From Campylobacterales bacterium (lineage in GTDB: Bacteria > Campylobacterota > Campylobacteria > Campylobacterales > Sulfurimonadaceae): a stretch of DNA of 46,193 nt. A model generated the notes under the pieces. It was not told the origin of the DNA and ran no database searches. It saw only the letters and a program-made list of their open reading frames with translations. Shown here piece by piece: positions 8,731 to 16,659 of the stretch. The stretch lies in NCBI GenBank assembly GCA_024280035.1, contig JAJRQV010000072.1:1-46193 (forward strand). The letters are read 5' to 3'. Each line of letters begins with the position of its first letter. Within the stretch, counting starts at the first letter, position 1. A program made the translations under genes and the position numbers.

Positions 8731-9254
8731 ACGATTAATAAAACTTGCAAAATGTTTACAATCATCTTTTTTAAGGTTGCTTTATCTATTTTCAGCTCTT
8801 CTATAATCTCTTTAATACTTAAATCTTTTGCATTTAAAACAGAAATAAAAGGGGTTCCTAAGTTTTTACTCACAATAACATTCAAGTCAATTGCAATACT
8901 TTGAGAGAAGCTCTCTTGATTAAGCCCTTCACATAGAACAAAATCATACTTTTTTTGTAGATTTTTAAACTTCTGCATTAATTTAGAAAGTAAGTCTTGA
9001 ATCTTATTATTGGAGATAAGTTCTTCTGCTTCGTCAACATAAAAACCATATGTTTCTTCTATGTTCATCTCTAAGTTATAATATTTTAACATAAAATTAA
9101 TATCACTATCTATCTTATCTTTTTTCTCAATAAAAGGTCGAAAAAATGCCACTCTTTCAAAATGAGTTTTGAGCATCTGCATCATGCCCATACTTATAAT
9201 TAAACTCCCTGCATGCGGTTTTACAGAAGAGATATACAGAGCATCAATTTTCAT
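8664..9254 (-). CDS. pta: Phosphate acetyltransferase, 5' fragment (N-terminal BioD/CobB-like domain)
   Basis: A 196-codon frame starting MKIDALYISSVKPHAGSLII, matching the N-terminal P-loop-type domain of long Pta proteins (the family glycine-rich loop is modified to KPHAGS). FVLCEGLNQESFSQSIAIDL is the typical later segment. About residue 161 the frame leaves the family: adding one A to the six-A run (plus-strand T run 8767-8772) turns TTLKKM-like reading into KATLKKDDCKHFASFINRVD and fuses it to the 3' fragment, for a total of about 694 residues over 7171-9254. Everything after that point in this frame (from about residue 162) is out-of-frame sequence. A GGTGATTT ribosome-binding stretch precedes the ATG. 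Confidence 0.85.
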   Translation of the reverse strand: MKIDALYISSVKPHAGSLIISMGMMQMLKTHFERVAFFRPFIEKKDKIDSDINFMLKYYNLEMNIEETYGFYVDEAEELISNNKIQDLLSKLMQKFKNLQKKYDFVLCEGLNQESFSQSIAIDLNVIVSKNLGTPFISVLNAKDLSIKEIIEELKIDKATLKKMIVNILQVLLIVWIRGCIKSLKRGLKMKAVVLP

Positions 9255-9396
9255 AAATCACCTTAGTTTTTCATTTGAAAAGTTATATATAGGGTTTGTA
9301 GAGATGCCCTAGAGTTATTGTAGCAAAAATACCTTTGACTAGGCGACTCCTGTATTAAAATTTATTCTAAAATATCATCTCAAAGTTTGATAACAA

Positions 9397-9473
9397 ATAC
9401 TAATATTAGTTTAAGCTTATTTGTATTAGTATGTTTGCACGATATTCTTATATGTTAGTTACAGTTATATAAT
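9397..9473 (+). promoter_or_regulatory. Candidate promoter/operator of the RRM gene
   Basis: A TATAAT hexamer lies at 9468-9473, 30 bp before the GTG start of the RRM gene. Upstream is the perfect 12-bp palindrome ACTAATATTAGT (9399-9410), and ATACTAAT (9397-9404) is repeated in inverted form as ATTAGTAT at 9425-9432. Such symmetry would suit a regulator site or a hairpin. No -35 match at normal spacing is seen, as is common in Campylobacterota. The region also holds the promoter of the divergent pta operon. Function is inferred only. Confidence 0.35.
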
Positions 9474-9503
9474 AATCGTTCAAACTTTTCAACGGAGTGC
9501 AAT

Positions 9504-9776
9504 GTGAAACAGATTTACGTAGGGAATATCCCATATAGTAAAACAGAAGAGGATTTATCAGATTTATTTGCTACATTTGGCGAAGTAAATTCAGTAAAGT
9601 TTGTCAGTGACAGAGAAACAGGCAGATTTCGTGGATTCGGATTTGTAGAGATGGCCGATGGTAGTTCTGCAGATGAAGCGATTTCTGACTTAGAAGGCAA
9701 AGACTTTGGTGGAAGAACTTTACGTGTCAATGAAGCACGTCCTCGTCCCACACGTCCCCCGAGAGATACTTGGTAA
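9504..9776 (+). CDS. RRM-type single-domain RNA-binding protein
   Basis: A 90-residue protein that is one RNA recognition motif plus a short basic tail. RNP2 is IYVGNI (residues 3-8) and RNP1 is RGFGFVEM (about 43-50), with the family's SxxDLxxLFxxFGEV helix between. Such bacterial RRM proteins bind single-stranded RNA and are often cold- or stress-induced. The start is GTG at 9504: an overlapping ATG at 9502 is followed at once by TGA (ATGTGA), so it cannot be used, and GGAG at 9494-9497 is 6 bp from the GTG. The C-terminal tail (RPRPTRPPRDTW) is Arg/Pro rich. A UUCG-loop hairpin follows. Confidence 0.93.
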   Translation: MKQIYVGNIPYSKTEEDLSDLFATFGEVNSVKFVSDRETGRFRGFGFVEMADGSSADEAISDLEGKDFGGRTLRVNEARPRPTRPPRDTW

Positions 9777-9791
9777 AAGACACTTTGAATT

Positions 9792-9816
9792 AATTGAGCT
9801 TCGGCTCAATTGTTTC
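9792..9816 (+). terminator. UUCG-tetraloop hairpin after the RRM gene
   Basis: AATTGAGC (9792-9799), loop TTCG, then GCTCAATT (9804-9811) form an 8-bp perfect stem closed by a C(UUCG)G tetraloop, followed by GTTTCAT. It sits 15 bp after the RRM stop and 22 bp before the end of the convergent GGDEF gene, so it probably ends transcription of the RRM gene. The U tract is short, so efficiency is uncertain. Confidence 0.7.
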
Positions 9817-9833
9817 ATATCCTACTCACTATT

Positions 9834-11975
9834 TTAATAACTCACCCTATTACGACCATCTGCTTTTGACTTATACAAATTTTCATCAGACTCTTTCATA
9901 ATTGAATCCATACTACTTCCTTTATTATACACACCAATACCTATGCTCACTGTCACCTTTAACTCTTTATGAATTTCATTCAAATCCATAGATTCAATTT
10001 CTGTACAAATTCTTTGGGCAACTTCTATAGCCTTCTCTTTTTTTGTTGATGTTAAAAGAACTAAAAATTCTTCTCCACCTGTACGGGCTAAGTAATCAGT
10101 TGGACGTATTATCTTTTGTATGGTATCTGTAAAAGACTGTAAGACCTTATCTCCCACATCATGCCCATATTTATCATTTATTAATTTGAATTTATCTAAA
10201 TCAAGAGCTAATACACACATATACCCATGTGTATCTTGCGTTTTTATAAATTCTGTCTCATACAGCTCTCTAAATTTTCTACGATTTAAGGTATCGGTAA
10301 GAGGGTCAACATGAGACAGTTTTTCAAACTTATCAGTCTTATGCCCTTGAATATCCAGAAGAATATCATGCAGATCAGATTTGATTAAAGAGCGTCTAAA
10401 GTTTTCAAATGCGCTAATCATCTCTTTTATGGGGTCTTCTGCTTGATAAGTATAATTAAAAAAACTTTTATCTCCTCTTTGCAAACGTTTCATCGCTTTA
10501 GTAAAGGTTTCAATAGGTTGAACAATACTCTGCTTTAAGGCAAAACTTATCACAAATGCCACAACTAAAACAACAAAAAGTGAAATCCATAAAATCAACA
10601 TATAATTTAAAGCTTCCTCTTTTTGTCTTGAAGCATCTTCATTAATTCTCATCACAATTTTAGAGATAAGCTCTTTATACGACTCGATTTTTAAAGACAT
10701 TTTACTGAACCAAACTTTTGTCGTAATCATTGGGCTTCCCACTGATATTTCTGCTTGCATTGCTTCAAGATCTTGCGTACTTAAAGAGTTTTCAATACCC
10801 TGCATAATTTGAATAAATTCTTTTGTGCTTAAGATACTAAAGGTTTTTTGATAGGCTCTACTGGATGCTAGAAGATCTTTAAACTTTTGAAGTTTTGGCT
10901 CTTTTTGTGCTAAGAGAGAAAGCCCTTCTGCACGTAGAAGACCACTGTTTTCTTTTAAATGTAAACTTAATAAAAGAGATGCCTGGTTATGAATATGCCC
11001 CTTTGTTAATACCCCAATACTTTCAGCTAAATCCAAAAGATTAGAAATTAAAGAGGTGTAATAAGGCATCATATAAGACTTACTCATTTCACGATAAGTA
11101 ATTTTTTCCCGTACCTCGTCTAACCTCAAGCTCTCTTTGAAAAAAGTATCTAATAAAAGGTTTGTCGTCCTATCTTGATACTGATAAAGTTTCATTAATA
11201 CGACTCGGCATTCGTTAATACTTAAAGAACTAAGTTCTCTTTGAAGGGCTAACTCTTTTTTAAAATCATTATGGTTTGAAGAGATAAAACCACTACTTAA
11301 ACCCCTCTCTTTTTGTAAGTCATCCGTAATATTGTTGACACAGATATAAGATTTAGTTATTCCTACAATCTCCGCACGATTAGAATACTTTTTATACAAG
11401 TTATAACTTAAAAGTGAAGACAAAAGAAAAAGAGTAAGAAAAGGAATCAACAAAATAAGAAAGGCTCGAGTAGATAAGGGGATTTTATTATTAAGTTTAC
11501 GAACAAAACTCTCATAAAAGCTTAAAGAGGCCTCATCATTATTGTTTTTTGTATGTTTAAGAATATATTCTGTAAAAGAGAGGTCTTCTGTAACAATATG
11601 CTCTATTAACCAATTGGCTAAGTACTCAACCACTTCAAGTGCAAGGTCTTTAGATGAGGTATTAAAGATTTTTTTCTTAAGTTCAGGAATATCATTAAAA
11701 AAACGTTGGTGCTGTTTAACATGGGCATCAATATACGCTTCATCCTCAAAACTTGAACATTGGGCATACATTAATTGCTCTTCATGATCAAAATGATAAA
11801 CCGTATATTTTTCAAGTTCAGAAAATACAGACTCTAGAATGTTTTGTGAAGCACTGTTTTCTAGAGCATCTACAAGTTTGTTAATGATTGAAACCAAATA
11901 TTTATGGTCATCGTCAATAGCTTTTACCCCTACACTAAGGGCGTCACTCCATTCTATCTGATTCATATTCTCCAA
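9834..11975 (-). CDS. Haemerythrin-NIT-HAMP-GGDEF diguanylate cyclase
   Basis: A 713-residue membrane protein. Residues about 1-140 form a bacteriohaemerythrin domain with all expected di-iron ligands: H in DDDHKYL, H-x3-H-E in YHFDHEEQ, H-x4-H in HVKQHQRFF, and H and D in EHIVTEDLSF. A first membrane helix follows (about 165-190), then a periplasmic nitrate/nitrite-sensing NIT-like domain (DDLQKERGLSSGF), a second helix (about 465-490), HAMP, and a C-terminal GGDEF domain with active site GGEEF and an intact inhibitory site RPTD five residues upstream. Expected role: make cyclic di-GMP in response to oxygen (cytoplasmic haemerythrin) and a periplasmic ligand. It stands alone, convergent with the RRM gene. 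A second in-frame ATG three codons in (MNQIEW) is an alternative start. Confidence 0.93.
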   Translation of the reverse strand: MENMNQIEWSDALSVGVKAIDDDHKYLVSIINKLVDALENSASQNILESVFSELEKYTVYHFDHEEQLMYAQCSSFEDEAYIDAHVKQHQRFFNDIPELKKKIFNTSSKDLALEVVEYLANWLIEHIVTEDLSFTEYILKHTKNNNDEASLSFYESFVRKLNNKIPLSTRAFLILLIPFLTLFLLSSLLSYNLYKKYSNRAEIVGITKSYICVNNITDDLQKERGLSSGFISSNHNDFKKELALQRELSSLSINECRVVLMKLYQYQDRTTNLLLDTFFKESLRLDEVREKITYREMSKSYMMPYYTSLISNLLDLAESIGVLTKGHIHNQASLLLSLHLKENSGLLRAEGLSLLAQKEPKLQKFKDLLASSRAYQKTFSILSTKEFIQIMQGIENSLSTQDLEAMQAEISVGSPMITTKVWFSKMSLKIESYKELISKIVMRINEDASRQKEEALNYMLILWISLFVVLVVAFVISFALKQSIVQPIETFTKAMKRLQRGDKSFFNYTYQAEDPIKEMISAFENFRRSLIKSDLHDILLDIQGHKTDKFEKLSHVDPLTDTLNRRKFRELYETEFIKTQDTHGYMCVLALDLDKFKLINDKYGHDVGDKVLQSFTDTIQKIIRPTDYLARTGGEEFLVLLTSTKKEKAIEVAQRICTEIESMDLNEIHKELKVTVSIGIGVYNKGSSMDSIMKESDENLYKSKADGRNRVSY

Positions 11976-12053
11976 ACTAAGTTTTAATTGTCGAAGAATA
12001 CTACAATATTCATTAAATCATTATATAATGTTATATATCATTTTTATGATAAA

Positions 12054-12617
12054 CTATTCTTTTCCACCATTTATCATGCCAGATACAATGCCTTTTTCAT
12101 CTCTGTTTTCAGCCACAAAAACACCGGTAATATGAAGTACCACAAAAATCATCACTAAATTATAAAGCAGTTCATGTATCTCTTTAATGTCATGTGCTGT
12201 TGTTTTATCTAGACCTAAGTCTTGGTAAAAATGAATTATCAAACCACTGATACTCATAAAAGCCAATAAGGTATAAAGTCCGAGATAAGAAAGTTGAACC
12301 ATCTTTTTGTGCAGGCTTTGTTCTGCTTTATTCCTTTTATGAGTAAAGAAGAGAACCACTCGGTATAGTAATAAGCCCACCAGTGCATAACCCAAATAGA
12401 TATGCCAATCCCACATCGGTGCACGAATAGACTTGGCTAATATTTTTGCCTGTTCTAAACTTACTTCAATATCCATATCAAAGAGTTTTTCTATTAATAT
12501 CTCACTATTTGTCCGCCATGAAAGAAAGGTCTTTCTTAAAAATACTGTCCCCAATAGACCCAGTACCACCAAAGCATGTAACCAGTGCCATATTCTAAAA
12601 TCTATTCGCCATTGCAT
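12054..12617 (-). CDS. Cytochrome b561 family dihaem membrane protein
   Basis: A 187-residue protein with four hydrophobic helices and His residues placed as haem ligands: WHWLH in helix 1, WDWHIYLGY before helix 2, EIHELLYN and VLHITGVF near helix 4. This is the bacterial cytochrome b561/hydrogenase-type b subunit layout. It likely passes electrons between the quinone pool and a periplasmic partner, but no partner such as a c-type cytochrome or molybdoenzyme is adjacent. GGGGAAAGAG directly precedes the ATG as a strong ribosome-binding site. It lies upstream of the GGDEF gene on the same strand with a 78-bp gap that contains AT-rich promoter-like sequence. Confidence 0.88.
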   Translation of the reverse strand: MQWRIDFRIWHWLHALVVLGLLGTVFLRKTFLSWRTNSEILIEKLFDMDIEVSLEQAKILAKSIRAPMWDWHIYLGYALVGLLLYRVVLFFTHKRNKAEQSLHKKMVQLSYLGLYTLLAFMSISGLIIHFYQDLGLDKTTAHDIKEIHELLYNLVMIFVVLHITGVFVAENRDEKGIVSGMINGGKE

Positions 12618-12701
12618 CTCTTTCCCCTTCTACTTAACCATTAACAAGTATTTTAACACTTCTTTGTTAAAATACTGTTATTAAACACAAAGGTCGCATA
12701 C

Positions 12702-12905
12702 ATGCAATTTAAAATCACTGACGAATACATAGAACTTTACAAACTTATTAAGGTAGCTGACCTTGTTGACAGTGGTGCAGAAGCACAACAACTTATCGCA
12801 CAAGAGCATGTAAAACGTAATGGAGATCTTGAAACACGTAAACGTGCCAAGATTAAAGTAGGCGAGATAATTACCATTGGTGATGTCTCTATTGAAGTTA
12901 CTTAG
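12702..12905 (+). CDS. S4-domain RNA-binding protein (YbcJ/RlbA-like)
   Basis: A 67-residue protein consisting of a single S4 domain: YIELYKLIKVADLVDSGAEA, then the turn and strand HVKRNGDLETRKRAKIKVGE. It resembles E. coli YbcJ and its relatives, small proteins that bind structured RNA or ribosomal material. It is monocistronic, preceded by an AAAGGTCG ribosome-binding stretch, and diverges from the cytochrome b561 gene. The exact RNA target is unknown. Confidence 0.9.
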   Translation: MQFKITDEYIELYKLIKVADLVDSGAEAQQLIAQEHVKRNGDLETRKRAKIKVGEIITIGDVSIEVT

Positions 12906-12919
12906 TCGTAGTTTTAAGA

Positions 12920-12963
12920 GCCACAGATTAGAAGGATTAAGTAGATTTAAATCCTTTTAATCC
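12920..12963. repeat. CACAGATTA-type intergenic palindromic repeat, copy 1
   Basis: Starts CCACAGATTA, then contains GGATTAAGTAGATTTAAATC and TTTTAATCC. GGATTAA (12934-12940) pairs with TTAATCC (12957-12963). The reverse complement of the repeat near 46126-46150 shares CCACAGATTA and GATTAAGTAGATTTAA with this copy, separated by a 9-nt unit. It is non-coding and lies between two convergent genes. Possibly a dispersed repeat family of this genome. Confidence 0.5.
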
Positions 12964-12966
12964 GCC

Positions 12967-13026
12967 CTCACAAGCAGTGGTGGTCTGCGAAGCAGATGTG
13001 CTGAAGGTTTTTAGACTCTGAGTGAG
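12967..13026. other. Structured convergent intergenic region with nested inverted repeats
   Basis: CTCAC (12967-12971) can pair with GTGAG (13022-13026), AGCA (12973-12976) with TGCT (12999-13002), and TCTGC (12984-12988) with GCAGA (12992-12996) around a GAA loop. The stretch is more GC-rich than its surroundings. It may act as a bidirectional terminator for the S4 gene and the opposite DUF445 gene, or be a structured repeat. No coding potential was found. Confidence 0.4.
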
Positions 13027-13033
13027 ATAAAAA

Positions 13034-13747
13034 TTAAAAACTAAGAAAAATAAATGCTGAGATTAGACCAATGAGTCCTCCAAACACCCCACCCCAAACC
13101 ACTAACCAACCAAGGTGTTCAGAAATAATTTTTTGAACCATCTCTTTTACCATGGTGGCATTTAACTCATCCATACGTGAATCTATTGCAAATTCAATTT
13201 TTGCATTAATATCTTCACTTAATGATGAGCTTGAAAGTGTCTCATTTAAGTTTGCTTGAAAACCTTCACTTCTAGCAATCTCTTTTACTGCTGTTTTCAT
13301 TTTTGACTCAAAAGGCTCACGTAAAGCGTCTAAGGCTTTTTCTCCACCAAACATACCTAACATTCCTCCAAAAGAGGATTCCATTACTGTTTTAGAAAGA
13401 GCATTAAAAGCAGGAGCAAAGTCTGTTTTTTCAATAACAGGCTCTAAATCTAATTTTTGTTCTTCAACTTCTAAAAATTTCTTCATATTTTCTGCCGTAA
13501 AGAATTGATTCATCATTAACTCTTTAATACTGCGTTTAAAAGACTCAAAGTTTTTTTCAATTACACCCGAACCATATAATAATGGCACCTTTTCAAACAA
13601 CATATGTACCGCAAGTGCATTAGTTAAGGCACCTGAAAGGGCAAAAAGACCAGTGTAGAGTACGGGAGTACGAAAAGGTTCTACTAAGAAAAAGCCACCT
13701 ACGGCTAGAAGTAATGCTAATAAATTTGTAATCAAACCTTTGTTCAT
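13034..13747 (-). CDS. DUF445 family membrane protein
   Basis: A 237-residue protein with N-terminal hydrophobic helices (about residues 5-50, ending ALTNALAVHMLFEKVPLLYG) and a C-terminal membrane helix (about 213-236). In between is a long soluble helical region. The T-N-A-x-A-V-x-M-L-F motif followed by a glycine-rich turn is the DUF445 hallmark. The family is widespread and of unknown function; the long helical region suggests a membrane-anchored coiled domain. The gene is single and ends next to a structured intergenic element. Confidence 0.85.
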   Translation of the reverse strand: MNKGLITNLLALLLAVGGFFLVEPFRTPVLYTGLFALSGALTNALAVHMLFEKVPLLYGSGVIEKNFESFKRSIKELMMNQFFTAENMKKFLEVEEQKLDLEPVIEKTDFAPAFNALSKTVMESSFGGMLGMFGGEKALDALREPFESKMKTAVKEIARSEGFQANLNETLSSSSLSEDINAKIEFAIDSRMDELNATMVKEMVQKIISEHLGWLVVWGGVFGGLIGLISAFIFLSF

Positions 13748-13842
13748 AAAGAGTTTCCTTATATTATATTATTTTTTTAAGAGTGAAATTATACATTAAG
13801 TGTTATAAGTTCACCAATAAAATATTTTATAAAGCGAAAACA

Positions 13843-14304
13843 ATGAAAACTTTAAAAATTATGTTTGAAGAAAACAATGTAAAATTCTTAACCGATGCTC
13901 TCGAAGTCGGCTTAAAAAATAAAAACGAGTCGCCTCTATTTGCAGCAAAGGTCAGCCCTCTTGTAAAAGCTATCTATTCTGTTATTCTTCCTTTAAAAGA
14001 ACAAAACCTTCTTTTTAATCCAGAAGGGAAAAAAGTAGAACAGTTTAATTTTGATGAATTTTTACAATGGACAGACTTAGTCAGTTTGAAAAACCTTTAT
14101 TTTACCATTAAAGAGTCTAATGAAAAAGGCGAATTATGTAGAACAAGCCTTGATGGAAGTCAGTACAAGGCTATTGATCTTGAGGTTTTAACAGACTACA
14201 TTAAACGTTATAATATTCATGAAGAGTACGAAGAAGAGGACTTTCCTATTGCCCACTACAACCTCCATAGAGGTGTTGCGAGCGTGATTAAAGAGTTAAT
14301 GTAA
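13843..14304 (+). CDS. Conserved-looking hypothetical acidic protein
   Basis: A 153-residue soluble protein beginning MKTLKIMFEENNVKFL and ending VASVIKELM. The frame can be extended upstream to GTG at 13783, but that extension (MKLYIKCYKF...) is unlike the rest and has no ribosome-binding site; ATG at 13843 is preferred, with a further ATG at 13861 possible. Composition is helical and Glu-rich near the end (HEEYEEEDF). No known domain is recognised. It diverges from the DUF445 gene and converges on pepP. Confidence 0.6.
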   Translation: MKTLKIMFEENNVKFLTDALEVGLKNKNESPLFAAKVSPLVKAIYSVILPLKEQNLLFNPEGKKVEQFNFDEFLQWTDLVSLKNLYFTIKESNEKGELCRTSLDGSQYKAIDLEVLTDYIKRYNIHEEYEEEDFPIAHYNLHRGVASVIKELM

Positions 14305-14339
14305 GGATTCGTAAAATAGTAAATATACCTTTAAAGAGC

Positions 14340-15656
14340 TTATAAAAAGTCTTTATAATCTCTTTTGCACATGGCTTCAATTTCATCTACAGTTTTTGCA
14401 ATCTTATAAGAAAGGTTTTCATATCCCTCTTGAGTAACTAAGATATTATCTTCAATACGTATGCCTATGCCTCTAAACTCTTTGGGAATATCCTTATCAT
14501 CAAGAGGAAGATAAAGTGCAGGTTCTATTGTTAATACCATACCTGCTTCAAAAACAAGATCACTTCCATCTTCATTCTTATAGGGGCAGGTATCATGTAC
14601 ATCTAATCCCATCCAATGCCCTATGCCATGAGGATAATACTTTTTAAATGTTTTCTCTTCTACAAGTTTTTCAATAGGACCACTTAAAATTCCTAAATCT
14701 AGCATTACCTGGGTTAGAAGTTCTTCACTTCTATCTTGAAGTAACTGTTTTGTTATTCCTGGTTTTATTAAACTAATAATTTCTTGTTGCGCCTTTAAAA
14801 TTCTATTATAAAGAGCCTTTTGAGCTTCAGAAAATGTTCCACTAACAGGTGTTGTACGAGTAATATCACTGGCATAATAGTCCCATTCACAACCCGCATC
14901 AATCAGCATTAAATCACCCTCTTTAAGCGTATCAGAATTTTTAATATAATGCAGGGTATTTGCATTATTTCCTCCAGCTACAATACTCTCATAAGCATCA
15001 TGGCTTGAGCCCTCTTTTTTAAAGATATATTCTATCATCGCTTGTACTTCATACTCTTTTTTACCTGCACAACGCATCGCCATAGAGGCATGATGTGCTT
15101 TTTGAGTAATACTTATAGCTTTTTTAATCTTCTGTATCTCTTGCGGCTCTTTAATCAAACGAAGTTTTTCAATAATAGTATTAAGATGTAAAAAAGTGCG
15201 AGGAGAGATAGATACTGTTCGTGAATTAAAAAGTGCATTTGAAACTTTTTTAACTGACTCAATATACTTATGCTGACTAAAATTATCAACATAAAGTCTT
15301 TCATGGTTTTCTAAGAGTTTAGGAAGATGAATTTCAAGTTCATTAATATCATAAGCCTCATCTACGCCTAAAACTGCACAAGCCGCCTCAACACCTAAAA
15401 ACTTACCTATCCACATCTCCATTTCGGGATTACTTTTACGTAAAAAAAGTATACTTTTACTCTCTTTATCACTCTTGCATAAAAGTAAGAGTGCCTCAGG
15501 TTCATTAAACCCACTAAGATAATAAAAATTACTCTCTTGTCTAAAAGGAAATTCTGTATCATTACTGCGTACCTGCATAAAAGCCGAAGGCAGTACAGCA
15601 ACTCCTGAGACCATCTGTTTTAAAACTTTATTTCGTCTATTCTTATAAATTTTCAT
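14340..15656 (-). CDS. pepP: Xaa-Pro aminopeptidase (M24B)
   Basis: A 438-residue cytosolic metallopeptidase, close to the 441 residues of E. coli PepP, that removes N-terminal residues preceding proline. The pita-bread domain shows all five metal ligands: the two Asp of DAGCEWDYYASDITR, His of HGIGHWMGLDVHD, Glu of TIEPALYL and Glu of GIRIEDNI. The N-terminal domain has FPFRQESNFYYLSGFNEPEA. The start was set at 15656 (MKIYKNRRNK) because the longer frame to 15785 adds a 43-residue extension with no family match. The first 25 or so residues fit the normal PepP N-terminus. Confidence 0.93.
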   Translation of the reverse strand: MKIYKNRRNKVLKQMVSGVAVLPSAFMQVRSNDTEFPFRQESNFYYLSGFNEPEALLLLCKSDKESKSILFLRKSNPEMEMWIGKFLGVEAACAVLGVDEAYDINELEIHLPKLLENHERLYVDNFSQHKYIESVKKVSNALFNSRTVSISPRTFLHLNTIIEKLRLIKEPQEIQKIKKAISITQKAHHASMAMRCAGKKEYEVQAMIEYIFKKEGSSHDAYESIVAGGNNANTLHYIKNSDTLKEGDLMLIDAGCEWDYYASDITRTTPVSGTFSEAQKALYNRILKAQQEIISLIKPGITKQLLQDRSEELLTQVMLDLGILSGPIEKLVEEKTFKKYYPHGIGHWMGLDVHDTCPYKNEDGSDLVFEAGMVLTIEPALYLPLDDKDIPKEFRGIGIRIEDNILVTQEGYENLSYKIAKTVDEIEAMCKRDYKDFL

Positions 15657-15795
15657 ACACTTATTGTAGCCAATGTAAGCCAAGTAAAGCACAAAAAGCT
15701 TATATTTATTAGAAATCACCCAAGGGCTTAAGAAAAACACCTTACAAAACTCAGCTGTGTAAGTATGAACTTTTAAGAACCTCAAGCTATAGTAG

Positions 15796-15837
15796 TTTTA
15801 AAAATGTGATAATTACTTGATGTAAAACTGTTATAAT
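15796..15837 (+). promoter_or_regulatory. Promoter and candidate operator of the response-regulator gene
   Basis: The 17-mer TTTTAAAAATGTGATAA (15796-15812) is followed after 19 nt by TATAAT (15832-15837), 31 bp before the ATG of the response regulator. The same 17-mer with one difference (A to G) and the same 19-nt spacing to TATAAT occurs upstream of the efflux operon at 24530-24571. The -10 hexamer is convincing; a regulator-binding role for the 17-mer is inferred. Confidence 0.6.
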
Positions 15838-15868
15838 GACTACAGTATTTAGCTAATAAGGATAAAAA

Positions 15869-16633
15869 ATGGCTCACGAAAAGATTCTAATCGTTGAAGA
15901 TGACGAGGTTACCTCTTTACATCTAAAAATGGCACTTCCAAAACTCTCTTATGAAGTTGTTTCTATTGCCCACGACACTTTTCAAGCACGTAATAAGATA
16001 AAAATCTATGAACCTGATTTAATCTTACTGGACATCTCTTTAGAAGATGAAACTGATGGTATTAACTTAGCAACTTATATTAAAGACAAACATAATATCC
16101 CTTATATCTACTTAACCTCTCATAGTGAAGATGAGATACTTGATGAGGCGAAGATAACAGAACCTTATGGTTATATTGTAAAACCTTTTGATCCTAAAAG
16201 TCTTCATTCTACTATTCAAATGGCTCTGTATAAATTTCAAGAAGAGCACAAATTAAAAGAGAATGTAAGTGACCTAGAAGCCAAACGTGAACACTTAGAA
16301 AAACTGCTTTATAGCAAAAAAGTTTCAGATAAACCTCTGGTTCCTTTTGCAGGTGAATACCATCTTGATATTAGTACTTGTGAAACATTTTATCAAAACT
16401 CAAAAATCAAACTCACAAAAAAAGAGAATGCTTTTATTCGTATTTTAGTTTCTCAATTAGGACAGGTAGTGAGTTTTGAACAAGCCATGAATTATGTATG
16501 GGAAGATGAAGGTGCTACAGAAAACAGTGTTCGAACCTTAGTATGGAGATTACGAAAAAAACTTCCTTCTGACATTATTAATAATGCCTCAGGAATGGGT
16601 TATTATATTGACGCGGCAGATTCAGCAGAATAA
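15869..16633 (+). CDS. OmpR-type response regulator
   Basis: A 254-residue regulator. The receiver domain (about 1-120) has the acidic pair in VEDDEVTS, phospho-acceptor Asp in LILLDISLED, Thr/Ser in YLTSHSED and Lys in YIVKPFD. After a helical linker, the C-terminal winged helix reads LTKKENAFIRILVSQLGQVV, then VRTLVWRLRKKLP and GMGYYIDA, typical of OmpR/PhoB DNA-binding domains. AAGGAT lies just before the ATG. It converges with a hybrid histidine kinase 26 bp away, a plausible partner although the kinase is in the opposite orientation. Confidence 0.93.
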   Translation: MAHEKILIVEDDEVTSLHLKMALPKLSYEVVSIAHDTFQARNKIKIYEPDLILLDISLEDETDGINLATYIKDKHNIPYIYLTSHSEDEILDEAKITEPYGYIVKPFDPKSLHSTIQMALYKFQEEHKLKENVSDLEAKREHLEKLLYSKKVSDKPLVPFAGEYHLDISTCETFYQNSKIKLTKKENAFIRILVSQLGQVVSFEQAMNYVWEDEGATENSVRTLVWRLRKKLPSDIINNASGMGYYIDAADSAE

Positions 16634-16659
16634 GATCCTAGCCCTTATAAATTATTCAA

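Noticed and set aside
13783-13842. GTG-initiated extension of the 153-aa hypothetical protein
   Set aside because: No ribosome-binding site and a composition unlike the rest; ATG at 13843 fits better.
15657-15785. 43-residue N-terminal extension of the Xaa-Pro aminopeptidase
   Set aside because: The family N-terminus begins at MKIYKNRR (15656); the extension has no family match and would make the protein longer than PepP.
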